Assembly (NCBI GenBank): GCA_963790775.1
Contig: CAWBPR010000005.1
Coordinates: 248,001-312,000, forward strand
DNA length: 64,000 nt
Direction: 5' to 3'
Source of the DNA: JASJBU01 sp963790775
GTDB taxonomy: Bacteria > Pseudomonadota > Gammaproteobacteria > Chromatiales > Chromatiaceae
Under the pieces are notes generated by a model that ran no database searches, was not told where the DNA came from, and saw nothing but the letters and a program-made list of their open reading frames with translations. Both the position numbers and the translations under genes were made by a program. Position 1 is the first letter of the stretch. Every line of letters begins with the position of its first letter. Positions 54,944-63,895 of the stretch are shown here, one piece after another.

Positions 54944-56146
54944 TTATTTAACCTGGGCGGCCATCGACTCTGGGTTTGAGCAGCATCGGCAGATAATAAT
55001 AAGAAAACAGCACAAAGCAGAGCACCCACAGAGCCCTGAGGCTTGAATCCAGAAGCTGTAGTGATCCGGCGCGATTGCCGGGGCGAAAACCCGTAAAGCA
55101 ACCGCAAGATTGAGGATAACGAAGCTGATCTCAACCAGGCGCACCGGTTGCAGTTCATGTCCGGTATGACCGAGAGTCACCCGCGCCATCATGCCCAGAG
55201 TCAATACGCCTACGGCGCCGCTGGTCAGGGCATGGGTTGCCAGGCTATCGGGATAGAGGCCGAACAGGGCCAGGCTTTTGAGCAGAAACCCAATGATCAG
55301 CCAGCCCAGCCCGGTAAACAGCACCCAGAGGATCGGAGTGCGCCAGATATGCGGATGGTACCAGTTCATCAGGCGCCAGCCCTGGCTGAGCGCAATGCCT
55401 GCCGCCAGCAGGCCTGACAGCCAGGGCTGAGGGTAGAAAAGCGCCACCAATGTCCAGCCAATAAGCAGACCGAACAGCAATTGCTCCCTCAGCTTGTTAT
55501 GTACGGGTTTGGCTGCTGCGACAGCCTTTTCGGTGAAGAAAGGCAGCACCCGGCCACTCACCAGAGTCAATAAGATGAGGATCATATTCAGCATCAGGTC
55601 GGTGCCCTTTGCAGCGAGTGTTGAAATTCCCAGCGCCTGCAGATGCACCAGCAGGTTGGCAACCGCCATCATGGCCAGCAGCGGCAGAAAGATGAGGTTG
55701 ACCTTGTTCTGTCCCTTGATCAATGGCTGATAGAGCGCGATGGCCAGCAGCGGCAGAAAGCTCAAATCGATCAGGGCAACCAGCGGCGCAGGAAGGCCAT
55801 CTATAAAAGGTGTGAGCCGGCCCAGTAGCCAGACCAGGGTCAGCAGGGCGAGCGGGGTTCCTTTCAGAGTGTCGATGCCGGTCCAGTTTTTTACTGCAGT
55901 GAGGATAAAGCCGGCAATTACGGCGCCGGTGTACCCAAACAGCATCTCGTGACTGTGCCAGCCGGTCACCCCGTAATAGGCCGGGGCGGGGAAAAGACCC
56001 GACCAGATGGCCAGCCAAATGGCAAGCAAGGCCGCTCCAGAGAGCGCCGCGACAAAGAAAAAAGGCCGAAACCCCAGGGCAAATGGGGTCAGTCCCTTGA
56101 CGGGTTGCGGATGGGACGGTTTGTCACCCAGTGGAATAATTGCCAT
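54944..56146 (-). CDS. nnrS: NnrS family membrane protein
   Basis: A 400-residue protein with about 12 hydrophobic helices. The conserved NnrS start FALGFRPFFFVAALSGAALL and GWHSHEMLFGYTGAVIAGF are present; the His residues suggest haem and copper binding. NnrS-type proteins are linked to nitric oxide and nitrosative stress in denitrifiers. No nitrite or NO reductase genes are in the window. The ATG start is at the N-terminal block. Convergent with nothing; transcribed toward the sulfur globule genes. Confidence 0.92.
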   Translation of the reverse strand: MAIIPLGDKPSHPQPVKGLTPFALGFRPFFFVAALSGAALLAIWLAIWSGLFPAPAYYGVTGWHSHEMLFGYTGAVIAGFILTAVKNWTGIDTLKGTPLALLTLVWLLGRLTPFIDGLPAPLVALIDLSFLPLLAIALYQPLIKGQNKVNLIFLPLLAMMAVANLLVHLQALGISTLAAKGTDLMLNMILILLTLVSGRVLPFFTEKAVAAAKPVHNKLREQLLFGLLIGWTLVALFYPQPWLSGLLAAGIALSQGWRLMNWYHPHIWRTPILWVLFTGLGWLIIGFLLKSLALFGLYPDSLATHALTSGAVGVLTLGMMARVTLGHTGHELQPVRLVEISFVILNLAVALRVFAPAIAPDHYSFWIQASGLCGCSALCCFLIIICRCCSNPESMAAQVK

Positions 56147-56244
56147 TAGCCATAGAGTAATTTAATAGAAACAAGCCAGCAGACTAATGAGCTGCCGGAT
56201 CACTGGCCTTGATATGGGTCAATCATTCCTGGAAACCGACCTGG

Positions 56245-56261
56245 GGTGCGCCGCGCGCACC
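56245..56261. repeat. GGTGCGC palindrome upstream of nnrS
   Basis: GGTGCGC-CGC-GCGCACC, same arms as at 23816-23832. A partial copy (GGTGCGCAC) lies at about 56280. These may be dispersed palindromic elements. Confidence 0.55.
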
Positions 56262-56316
56262 TGATAACTCCTGCCATGCGGTGCGCACGGCTCACCCTGC
56301 GTCAAAATTCCGGCCG

Positions 56317-58710
56317 CTATTTTTTAGTGCGGAACAACAGCGGTGCAACATCCTCGAAGGTGCAGGCAAAATGGACCTTGATCCCTTTGCGGATATGCTC
56401 GGGCACTTCATCGAAATCATCGCGGTTGTCATCCGGCAGGATCAGTTCACGCACCCCGGCGCGGCGTGCGGCAATGACTTTTTCCCGGATGCCGCCGACC
56501 GGAAAGACCTGTCCCGTCAGGGTCAGTTCACCGGTCATGGCGAGCTTGCGCACCGATTTACCGAGCGCCAGGGAGAGCAGGGCGGAAGCCATGGTGATAC
56601 CGGCGGACGGACCGTCTTTCGGTGTTGCGCCGGCAGGCACATGCAGGTGGATGAAGGATTTCTGAAAAAATTCAGGATCTGCACCGAATTTTTTGGCGTG
56701 ACTCAGGATATAGCCATAGGCGATCTCGGCGGACTCTTTCATGACATCACCAAGCTGGCCGGTGAGTTTGAAACCACGGTTGAATTCATGGGTCTTCACC
56801 GCCTCTATACTCAGGGTGGCGCCACCCATCGCGGTCCAGGCAAGGCCGGTGACCACCCCTGCGCCGCTGAGATTGCGTTCGTCTCGGAATACCGGCCCGC
56901 CCAGATAAGCCTTCAGGTCGTGAACCCCGATTTCGATGGGCTTCTTCACCCCCTCGAGGATCTTCACCACCGATTTGCGCACGATCTTGCCGATCTGCTT
57001 CTCCAGCCGCCTGACCCCGGCGTCCCGGGCGTAACCGTCGATGATTGCCCTCAGCACCGAACTGTTGAGTTTGATGTCGCGCCGCTTCAGGCCGGCCTTG
57101 TCCAGTTGCCGGGGGACAAGATATTTACGCGCAATCTGCAGCTTTTCACTGGCTATGTAGCCGGATAGCGAGATCATCTCCATGCGGTCCAGCAGGGGCC
57201 GCGGGATGGTGTCGAGCTGATTGGCGGTGCAGATGAACAGCGCCTTGGAGAGATCGAAGCGCAGATCCAGATAATGGTCGAGAAAGTCGCTGTTCTGTTC
57301 CGGATCGAGCACCTCGAGCAGGGCGGAGGCCGGATCGCCGTGATAACTGGCGCCGATCTTGTCGATCTCATCGAGCATGATCACCGGGTTCTCGGTGCCG
57401 GCATCCTTCAAGGCCTGGATGAACTTGCCCGGCATGGCGCCGATATAGGTGCGCCTATGGCCCTTGATCTCCGCCTCGTCGCGAATGCCGCCCACGGAAA
57501 AACGGAAAAACTTGCGCCCCAGGGCCTCGGCGATGGAATGTCCGATAGAGGTCTTGCCCACCCCGGGCGGTCCCACCAGCAGGATAATGGAGCCGGCGAT
57601 CTGCCCCTTCATGATGCCCAGGGCGAGAAACTCGAGGATGCGCTCCTTGACGTCCTCCAGGCCATAGTGGTCCTTGTCCAGCACCTTGCGGGCATGCTGC
57701 AGGTCGAGCTTGTCTTCTGAATCTATGCCCCAGGGGAGCAGGGTGATCCAGTCCAGATAGTTGCGGGTCACCGAATACTCCGGCGAGCCGGTCTCGAGTA
57801 TCGCCAGCTTGTTCATCTCCTCGTCGACCCGGGTCTGCGCCTGCTCGGTGAGGGTGAGTTTTTCCAGGCGCTCCTTGAAGCGGTCGATCTCCGCGGTGCG
57901 GTCATCCTTTTCTATGCCCAGTTCCTTCTGGATCACCTTGAGCTGTTCACGCAGAAAAAACTCGCGCTGCTGAGTCTCCATGCGTTCTTCCACCGACTTG
58001 CGTATCGAGTGCTGCGCCTTGGCCAGCTCCAGCTCCTTGTGCAGCAGCTCCAGCACCTTCTCCATGCGCGGCAGCAGCTCGACGGTTTCCAGCACCGCCT
58101 GCAACTGGTGTTTGTCGGAGGAGGTCAGGCTGGCGGCAAAATCGGTCAGATGTGACGGATCGTCGGGCCCGAAGCGGTCGAGGAACATCCGCAGCTCTTC
58201 CGCATACAGCGGATTGAGCGGCAACAGCTCCTTGATGGTGTTGATAATGGCCATCGCATAGGGCTTGATCTCCTTGTCCTTCTTCTGCGCCGGTTCCGGA
58301 AGGTACTGCACCTGGGCGGTGAAGGGCGTCTTTTTACCAATGACCTTTTCGATACGGAAGCGCTGCACACACTCCACCAGCACCTGCAGCCTGCCCTCCG
58401 ATTGCTGCACCCGATGGATGCGGGCAACCGTACCGATGGCTTTGAAATCCGCCGGTCCGGTGGTCTCGGCGGTCTCGGCCGTGGAGAGGATGATCCCCAG
58501 CAGGCTTTGGTTGCTTTCACTCGCGGCCTCGATGGTGCTCGCCCAGTGGTCCTTCTCCATCAACAGGGGCACCGCCTGACCCGGAAAGAAGGGTCTGGCC
58601 GCCACCGGCAGCAGATGAATGATGCCCGGCATTACGTCACTGGTGCGGGCCAGGGAGCTGTCACTGAGAATTTCTACTGCATCCTCATCGATGGTTGTTT
58701 CGTCTGTCAT
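56317..58710 (-). CDS. lon: ATP-dependent Lon protease
   Basis: A cytosolic AAA+ protease degrading misfolded and regulatory proteins. The 797-residue protein has the N-terminal substrate domain (LLPVAARPFFPGQAVPLL). The AAA+ domain has Walker A GPPGVGKTS and Walker B IMLDEIDKIG. The C-terminal protease has catalytic Ser in PKDGPSAG and Lys in LALGKSVRKL-type context. ATG 58710 is taken; a GTG three codons earlier is possible. Length is typical. It is separated by 55 bp from rsmA upstream on the same strand. Confidence 0.96.
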   Translation of the reverse strand: MTDETTIDEDAVEILSDSSLARTSDVMPGIIHLLPVAARPFFPGQAVPLLMEKDHWASTIEAASESNQSLLGIILSTAETAETTGPADFKAIGTVARIHRVQQSEGRLQVLVECVQRFRIEKVIGKKTPFTAQVQYLPEPAQKKDKEIKPYAMAIINTIKELLPLNPLYAEELRMFLDRFGPDDPSHLTDFAASLTSSDKHQLQAVLETVELLPRMEKVLELLHKELELAKAQHSIRKSVEERMETQQREFFLREQLKVIQKELGIEKDDRTAEIDRFKERLEKLTLTEQAQTRVDEEMNKLAILETGSPEYSVTRNYLDWITLLPWGIDSEDKLDLQHARKVLDKDHYGLEDVKERILEFLALGIMKGQIAGSIILLVGPPGVGKTSIGHSIAEALGRKFFRFSVGGIRDEAEIKGHRRTYIGAMPGKFIQALKDAGTENPVIMLDEIDKIGASYHGDPASALLEVLDPEQNSDFLDHYLDLRFDLSKALFICTANQLDTIPRPLLDRMEMISLSGYIASEKLQIARKYLVPRQLDKAGLKRRDIKLNSSVLRAIIDGYARDAGVRRLEKQIGKIVRKSVVKILEGVKKPIEIGVHDLKAYLGGPVFRDERNLSGAGVVTGLAWTAMGGATLSIEAVKTHEFNRGFKLTGQLGDVMKESAEIAYGYILSHAKKFGADPEFFQKSFIHLHVPAGATPKDGPSAGITMASALLSLALGKSVRKLAMTGELTLTGQVFPVGGIREKVIAARRAGVRELILPDDNRDDFDEVPEHIRKGIKVHFACTFEDVAPLLFRTKK

Positions 58711-58765
58711 CTCGTCCACTGCTTTATTGATATATCAGTCCTACATGTGACCGAAATCGAATATT

Positions 58766-59554
58766 TCAAGGTTCCAGGCCGGCGGTTTTATTCGCCAGGG
58801 CGGCAAATGCCTCCAGTCCCAATTGCTCGGGCCGCTCTCCAGGGTCGACCCCCGCAGCAGAGATTTGCTCGGCATCCAGCATCTTTCTGAGGCTGTTGCG
58901 CAGGGTTTTGCGGCGCTGCGAAAAGGCCTGATTAACCAGCGCACTGAAGACTGTCCAGTCATCGATCCGGCAGGGAGGTGAAGGATGAGGAATCAGGCGC
59001 ACGAAGGCGGAGTCGACCTTGGGTGGCGGGGTGAATGCGCCGGGTCCGATGTTGAACAGAGATTCCACCTGACATCTGGCCTGCAGCATGATGGAGAGCC
59101 TCCCATAGGTCTTGGAGCCGGGTCCTGCCGCCATGCGTTCCACCACCTCTTTCTGCAGCATGAAATGCATATCCTTGATCCAGGCAGAATAATCGAGCAG
59201 GTGAAACAGGATCGGGGTGGAGATATTGTAAGGCAGGTTGCCGACCACCCGGAGCGGCCGATCCGCTGTGGCAATGCTCGAGAAATCAAACTTCAGCGCA
59301 TCGGCATTGTGGATGATCACCTCACCCACCGGAGCGCACTGCGCCGCCAGCGGCTGGATCAGATCCCGGTCCAACTCCACCACCTGCATCCGCTTGAGCG
59401 CTGTCAGCAATGGCAGTGTGATCGCGCCCTGCCCAGGGCCGATCTCCACCAGATTGTCACCAGCCTGGGGATGAATCGCATCGATGATGCGCTGGATAAC
59501 ACCGGGATCATGCAGAAAGTTTTGGCCAAATCTTTTCCTGGGACGGTGATTCAA
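58766..59554 (-). CDS. rsmA: 16S rRNA dimethyladenosine transferase RsmA (KsgA)
   Basis: Methylates two adenosines near the 3' end of 16S rRNA in late 30S assembly. The 262-residue protein has KRFGQNFLHD, the SAM-binding VEIGPGQGAIT and the catalytic NLPYNIST. The start is TTG at 59554; no ATG or GTG fits and the N-terminal RKRFGQNFL block follows closely. It marks the end of conserved core genes; the next 4 kb are AT-rich accessory DNA. Confidence 0.95.
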   Translation of the reverse strand: MNHRPRKRFGQNFLHDPGVIQRIIDAIHPQAGDNLVEIGPGQGAITLPLLTALKRMQVVELDRDLIQPLAAQCAPVGEVIIHNADALKFDFSSIATADRPLRVVGNLPYNISTPILFHLLDYSAWIKDMHFMLQKEVVERMAAGPGSKTYGRLSIMLQARCQVESLFNIGPGAFTPPPKVDSAFVRLIPHPSPPCRIDDWTVFSALVNQAFSQRRKTLRNSLRKMLDAEQISAAGVDPGERPEQLGLEAFAALANKTAGLEP

Positions 59555-59962
59555 GGGGTTACCCGATTGTTGCGCTGAGTTTTCAACGAGTTATAAATGT
59601 TCATGTGGGAATTATCCACGGAAACCAACAGGATAGAAACAGTGGTGGTGAGATATGGAGTCGCGACGATTTTCGCGACGGTCGAAAATTTTATGATAGT
59701 TATTAATATGATGAATGATATCCTTCATAAGGAGAATATTGAACTGAAGCATAGATGAAGGTGAGCAGAATATGGACTGCTCACTTAGAGTATTGAGCGA
59801 AAAAAGGAAATAGCTCAAATGGGTGCAATAGAACAGATGATTGGTCATTATCGTTGCAATTTGGAATATTTACGATTTTTCAATAACAATTGTATTCAAT
59901 TTGTTGTTTGATCATTACGACATTTGGACAGCTAGCACTCAGTAAGGTAAATAATTAGAAAA
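59555..59962. other. AT-rich region upstream of the RT operon with two perfect hairpins
   Basis: No gene was found. Stem GTCGCGA/TCGCGAC (59660-59679) and stem GTGAGCAG/CTGCTCAC (59761-59784) are perfect, and the sequence between is AT-rich. It must hold the promoter of the reverse-transcriptase operon. It is a second place where the system's non-coding RNA could lie. Confidence 0.5.
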
Positions 59963-61192
59963 ATGTTGGACCAATCTATCAACGAAGAGAGCTTGGCATT
60001 CGCCATTAGTGCAAGAGAGCGCTATAAGTATAAGAGCGAATTTGTTAATGGTGATGAAGACGTAATTGAGCGTTGTCTAGAATTTTATAAAACGAAGAAG
60101 GAATTCCCAAATCTACTTGAAGCAGTTTTAAAAGGAAAGAAAGTTTATCAAACTAGAGATGTGATATTAGATGTCCTCATCCGCAGACTTAATCTTTCAT
60201 TAAAAACAATTAATCATGTAAAACAGCAAGACAGAAACAATATTATCAAATCGATAATTGGTCTACTAAAGGAACATAACCGCTACTCAATTATTAGACT
60301 CGATATTAAAAGTTTCTACGAAAGCGTCGATCGAGATTATATTCTTCGAAAGCTCGAAGATGACCCCGCATACAGTATTACAACAATTGACATACTCAAA
60401 AGACTGAACCACTGCTTTGAAGCCAGCAACGTAACTGGTTTACCAAGAGGTCTCAGTATTAGTGCAACTTTGTCTGAATACCTGCTTAGGCCATTCGACA
60501 ATACAGTCAAACAAATGGATGGGGTTTTCTATTATGCTAGATTTGTGGATGACATTCTTATCATTTCCAGCCGGAATGCTACGACATTTTCAAAAGAAGT
60601 AGAAAAACTACTTCCACATTTTTTGCATTTCAGTAATAAACCACATAAAAAAACAGCGACTGAAGTAGGATACTTTAATAAGAACTCTCTGGGAGAAAAA
60701 GCTTGTTTTGAGTACTTGGGCTACAAGTTCACAGTTACAGATATTAAAAAAGAAGGCAGAGTACTAGCCGTAGACATTGCAGATTCAAAGATCAGAAAAA
60801 TCAAAACTAAAATAGTGAAGTCATTATTGGACTATGGTAACAATGATGATTTTGGTCTTCTAAAGAAAAGAATTAGATTGTTGACCAGCAATTTTTACCT
60901 ATCCAACAAATACAGAAGTACAAAGGTTAGAAGTGGGATATATTACAACTATCGTTATATTAATGCTTGCGACACTCACAAAAGCAATCTTCTAGAGTTA
61001 GATGATTATTTAAGAGCAATTATTTTTAAAAATGATGTTGCTGTAAAGTGCCTATTATCACCCATAGGCTTATCTAAAAATCAGAAAGCAGAGATAGTTA
61101 AATTGTCATTTGTGTGTGGGCACATGAAAAAGATTTTTCATCGTTTTACACCGTTACAAATGAGAGCAATCAAGAAATGCTGGTATACGTAA
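59963..61192 (+). CDS. drt3a: Reverse transcriptase, Drt3a-like (defence-associated RT type 3)
   Basis: A 409-residue RT-family protein. Motif A is in RLDIKSFYESVD (Asp114), motif B in GLPRGLSISATLSEYLL (159-175), motif C is FVDD (194-197, catalytic Asp pair) and motif E is FEYLGYKF (about 249-256). There is no integrase, endonuclease or group II intron maturase domain, and no intron-like RNA border. Size and its close pairing with a second RT match Drt3a of DRT3 anti-phage systems. The base composition is far more AT-rich than the flanking genes, a sign of horizontal transfer. The second RT starts 4 bp after its stop. Confidence 0.85.
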   Translation: MLDQSINEESLAFAISARERYKYKSEFVNGDEDVIERCLEFYKTKKEFPNLLEAVLKGKKVYQTRDVILDVLIRRLNLSLKTINHVKQQDRNNIIKSIIGLLKEHNRYSIIRLDIKSFYESVDRDYILRKLEDDPAYSITTIDILKRLNHCFEASNVTGLPRGLSISATLSEYLLRPFDNTVKQMDGVFYYARFVDDILIISSRNATTFSKEVEKLLPHFLHFSNKPHKKTATEVGYFNKNSLGEKACFEYLGYKFTVTDIKKEGRVLAVDIADSKIRKIKTKIVKSLLDYGNNDDFGLLKKRIRLLTSNFYLSNKYRSTKVRSGIYYNYRYINACDTHKSNLLELDDYLRAIIFKNDVAVKCLLSPIGLSKNQKAEIVKLSFVCGHMKKIFHRFTPLQMRAIKKCWYT

Positions 61193-61195
61193 GGT

Positions 61196-63082
61196 ATGGC
61201 GAGAAAAAAATATAGAGTATCAACGGATGACTATTTTCGGGTCATGCTAACCGAAACTTTACCCTATGAAGTTCCCCTGATATTCGGAAATGAGGGTATC
61301 TACGATTTTTATAAGACTGCTAGTTCCGGCGTTCTATCTGTCCCTGAATTATTAAGTGAAATACTCGGTGTTAAGGGAGATGTTAAACACAAGAAACCGT
61401 TCCGCTACAAAATATCAAAAGACATAGATTCTACAAGAGAGTTGAGCCTTATTCACCCAGCTGCTCAAAAAGTATTTGTCGATTTTTATAAAGCTTACGA
61501 TAGCTTGATTCTCTATAACTGCTCCAAAAGCGAGTACTCTATTAGATATCCCAAGAAAATCACTAGTGCGGTTTATAAAAGCAATAACGAGGAAACCTAC
61601 AATTTGCTAAGTACAAGTGTAAAACCACTAAAAGAGCACTCTATCGATATTTTCGGAGAAGATAAAAAAAATAAATTTTCGTCGAACTATTTTTCCTATA
61701 GAAAATTTGATGTTCTTTACAAATTCTTTGAGTCATCTGAGTTTATTAAGTTAGAAAATCGTTTTCCATATATGACATGTATTGATGTAAGTAGGTGCTT
61801 CGATACCATCTATACTCACAGCATATCCTGGGCTGTAAAAGGAAAAGACTTCATTAAGGAGTCTATAGCTAATGGAGTAAGAAACCCAAATAGCTTCGAT
61901 GACATATTTGATGTGAATATCAGGAAAGCGAATGACAACGAGACTAATGGAATAGTAATAGGTCCAGAATTCTCCAGGATATATTCAGAAATAATTTTCC
62001 AGAGAGTTGATAATGAAACTTACTTACAACTAAAAGAAAGAGGATTGATTCACAATAGAGATTATGCGATTAGAAGGTATATAGACGACATATATATTTT
62101 TAGTAAAACAAAAGATAAGGAGGAGATGATTGTAAATGAAGTAGTAAACAATTTGTGGGAATTTAAATTCAGAATTAATCCAGCTAAAACTAAAAGATAC
62201 AATAGACCTTTTACTACTGAACGATCGAGAAATATAATTGATTTGAGGAGTAAAATAAACAGCGAGTTTTCCAGATTAGTTATAAAAAAGGAAAACGATG
62301 AGGGTCATCGATATCTTGTTCCTAAGCTGATAAAAAATCCTATTCGTGAGTCAACATCTTTTATAAAAGATATAAAATCACTTTGGTCATCGGAAACTCG
62401 TTTCTCGAATTATGTTTTAAGCTCCCTACGGTCTGTTTATGTCGAAATAGTAAGGCATAGTAGGAATGCAGGGGATGAGTTGAACGGCCACTCTATCGTT
62501 AACTTTTCTATATTTCTTATAGAAATCGCACACTACTGTTTTGCGCTGTCACCTAGAGTATCCGAATCATATAAGCTATGTCATTTAATGATAGTAATGA
62601 GCAGATTTGTAAGAAGTAGATTTCAGAACCATGTTGATAAGTTGAATCATAGAATCCACAATTGTTTGTTAACGCTTTTAAAAAATGAGCTTTCTGGACA
62701 AAAAGTATGTGGTGTTGAACGGCTAAATGTACTATTGACTCTTTCAGAAATAGATAGGCAATATTTGCCTTCCTCTGAAATTATTAGTGGCCTTGTATTC
62801 GACACAAATAATTCTAACGACTATTTCAATGTGATAGTTGCTTTGTTCATTGCGCGCGATGATCAGCGCCATGAAAACATCAGAGCTACCGCCATAGAAC
62901 AGGCGAAAAAAATCCTTGATCAACGATACGGTGTGTACTCTTGCGCAGAATCGTTGCATTTATTTTTGGACCTTCTCAGTTGTCCTTACATTAGTAAGAA
63001 TGAAAAGGAAACAATAATAAAGCTAGTTCTAACGAAACTTCGCTCAGACCATAATCTCAAGAATTCCGCCAAGTCAAAGTAA
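61196..63082 (+). CDS. drt3b: Reverse transcriptase, Drt3b-like (defence-associated RT type 3)
   Basis: A 628-residue protein with a divergent RT core. Motif A lies in CIDVSRCFDTIYTHS (Asp197), motif B in NGIVIGPEFSRIYSEIIF (251-268), and motif C is YIDD (295-298). A long N-terminal region (1-185) and a helical C-terminal region (about 390-628) have no recognised domain. In family knowledge Drt3b is the larger partner of Drt3a and acts with a non-coding RNA in phage defence. It is translationally coupled to drt3a (3 bp gap) and equally AT-rich. Catalytic Asp residues are intact, so activity is likely. Assignment rests on motifs, lengths and gene pairing. Confidence 0.85.
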   Translation: MARKKYRVSTDDYFRVMLTETLPYEVPLIFGNEGIYDFYKTASSGVLSVPELLSEILGVKGDVKHKKPFRYKISKDIDSTRELSLIHPAAQKVFVDFYKAYDSLILYNCSKSEYSIRYPKKITSAVYKSNNEETYNLLSTSVKPLKEHSIDIFGEDKKNKFSSNYFSYRKFDVLYKFFESSEFIKLENRFPYMTCIDVSRCFDTIYTHSISWAVKGKDFIKESIANGVRNPNSFDDIFDVNIRKANDNETNGIVIGPEFSRIYSEIIFQRVDNETYLQLKERGLIHNRDYAIRRYIDDIYIFSKTKDKEEMIVNEVVNNLWEFKFRINPAKTKRYNRPFTTERSRNIIDLRSKINSEFSRLVIKKENDEGHRYLVPKLIKNPIRESTSFIKDIKSLWSSETRFSNYVLSSLRSVYVEIVRHSRNAGDELNGHSIVNFSIFLIEIAHYCFALSPRVSESYKLCHLMIVMSRFVRSRFQNHVDKLNHRIHNCLLTLLKNELSGQKVCGVERLNVLLTLSEIDRQYLPSSEIISGLVFDTNNSNDYFNVIVALFIARDDQRHENIRATAIEQAKKILDQRYGVYSCAESLHLFLDLLSCPYISKNEKETIIKLVLTKLRSDHNLKNSAKSK

Positions 63083-63225
63083 GTATCTCAATTCTGACAA
63101 CAGATATACTAAAGTTCTGTAATCACAGAGTGTGGTTTGTAGACTGGTCAAATATTGACCTATTAATGAACTTACAGAGGAAATTGTTGAAGGAAGCATA
63201 CTAGTAATTTAGGATATCGGTGCGG

Positions 63226-63242
63226 AGGCCGGTGGCCTTTTT
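63226..63242 (+). terminator. Terminator candidate after drt3b
   Basis: AGGCC-GGT-GGCCT followed by TTTT (63226-63242). The stem is short but GC-only at its core, 144 bp after the drt3b stop. Confidence 0.65.
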
Positions 63243-63298
63243 ACATCTGAGATTTTATCCTAGATGGTTAACTTACTGTTTTTATGGATAATTAGCCG

Positions 63299-63382
63299 CA
63301 AGCGAACTTATTCTTAGATACAGAGCGCATTAGCGCACACACAATAAAGGCATCGGTCTTCGCATTATTGCCTTTAGTTTTT
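63299..63382 (+). ncRNA. Candidate DRT3 non-coding RNA
   Basis: A compact structured stretch directly after the RT operon. GCGC-ATTA-GCGC (63325-63336) runs into CACACACA (63336-63343), then an 8-bp stem TAAAGGCA/TGCCTTTA (63345-63376) followed by G and five T, a terminator-like 3' end. GATAAT at 63287-63292 could be its -10. The start is set by that box and is approximate. DRT3 is known to work with a non-coding RNA, and I recall that its products are GT/AC dinucleotide repeats, which a CA run could template. This is an inference. Confidence 0.4.
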
Positions 63383-63447
63383 GTTGGGCAGTATGATTAT
63401 TTGTAGGAAATTTTTTTAAAAAAAGTCACTTTACTACCTTCCAGATC

Positions 63448-63700
63448 CCAGATCAGGGGACACAATACTTCCAGATCAGGCCAGATCAGGGGAAACCAGA
63501 TCAGGGGACACAATACTTAATTACCAGATCAGGGGACACAATACTTTACCAGATCACCAGATCACCAGATCACCAGATCACCAGATCACCAGATCACCAG
63601 ATCACCAGATCACCAGATCACCAGATCACGATCCAGATCATCCAGATCATCCAGATCATCCAGATCATCCAGATCATCCAGATCAGGGGACACAATACTT
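63448..63700. repeat. CCAGATCA tandem repeat block
   Basis: Ten exact CCAGATCA units in tandem (63549-63628) are followed by six units at 9-bp period, CCAGATCAT (63633-63685). Around them are four longer copies that continue as GGGGACACAATACTT (starting 63448, 63496, 63524, 63678), with two shorter ones. Each unit holds a GATC site. The long form sits directly before the transposase start, so the block probably grew by slippage from a REP-type element. Confidence 0.85.
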
Positions 63701-63720
63701 AATTATGCTATCCTTTATTC

Positions 63721-63855
63721 ATGGCAAGATTAGCAAGAGTCGTATTACCCGGTTATCCCCATCATATTACCCAGCGTGGTAACCGTCGTCAGGACGTATT
63801 CTTTAAAGAGGGAGATTATAATTATCTAAAGTTTCACGGTTTTTATGAGTTCTAA
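63721..63855 (+). pseudogene. REP-associated tyrosine transposase (IS200-like), truncated
   Basis: Forty-four codons match the start of RAYT/Y1 transposases: MARLARVVLPGYPHHITQRG, then NRRQDVFFKEGDYNYL. The reading frame then diverges (KFHGFYEF) and stops. A full enzyme is over 200 residues and includes the catalytic Tyr, absent here. The upstream repeat block is a typical setting for these enzymes. Confidence 0.85.
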
Positions 63856-63874
63856 ATGGCCTCACTATTTTTCT

Positions 63875-63895
63875 CGCGCGCTCTGCGCGTTTTTT
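63875..63895 (+). terminator. Intrinsic terminator after the transposase remnant
   Basis: CGCGC (63875-63879), five-base loop, GCGCG (63885-63889), then six T. Confidence 0.75.

Larger units (their letters stand above)
63083..63447. other. Downstream flank of the RT operon
   Basis: No protein gene. It contains a short palindrome (GGTCAA-ATA-TTGACC, 63146-63160), the operon terminator candidate (63226-63242) and the candidate non-coding RNA (63299-63382). AT-rich like the operon. Confidence 0.5.

Noticed and set aside
59963..63082. Group II intron or retron
   Set aside because: No maturase or endonuclease domain, no intron domain V-like structure, and two RT genes in tandem without an msr/msd-like repeat pair.
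63448..63700. Possible CRISPR array
   Set aside because: Units are 8-9 bp in direct tandem with no spacers, and no cas genes are present.
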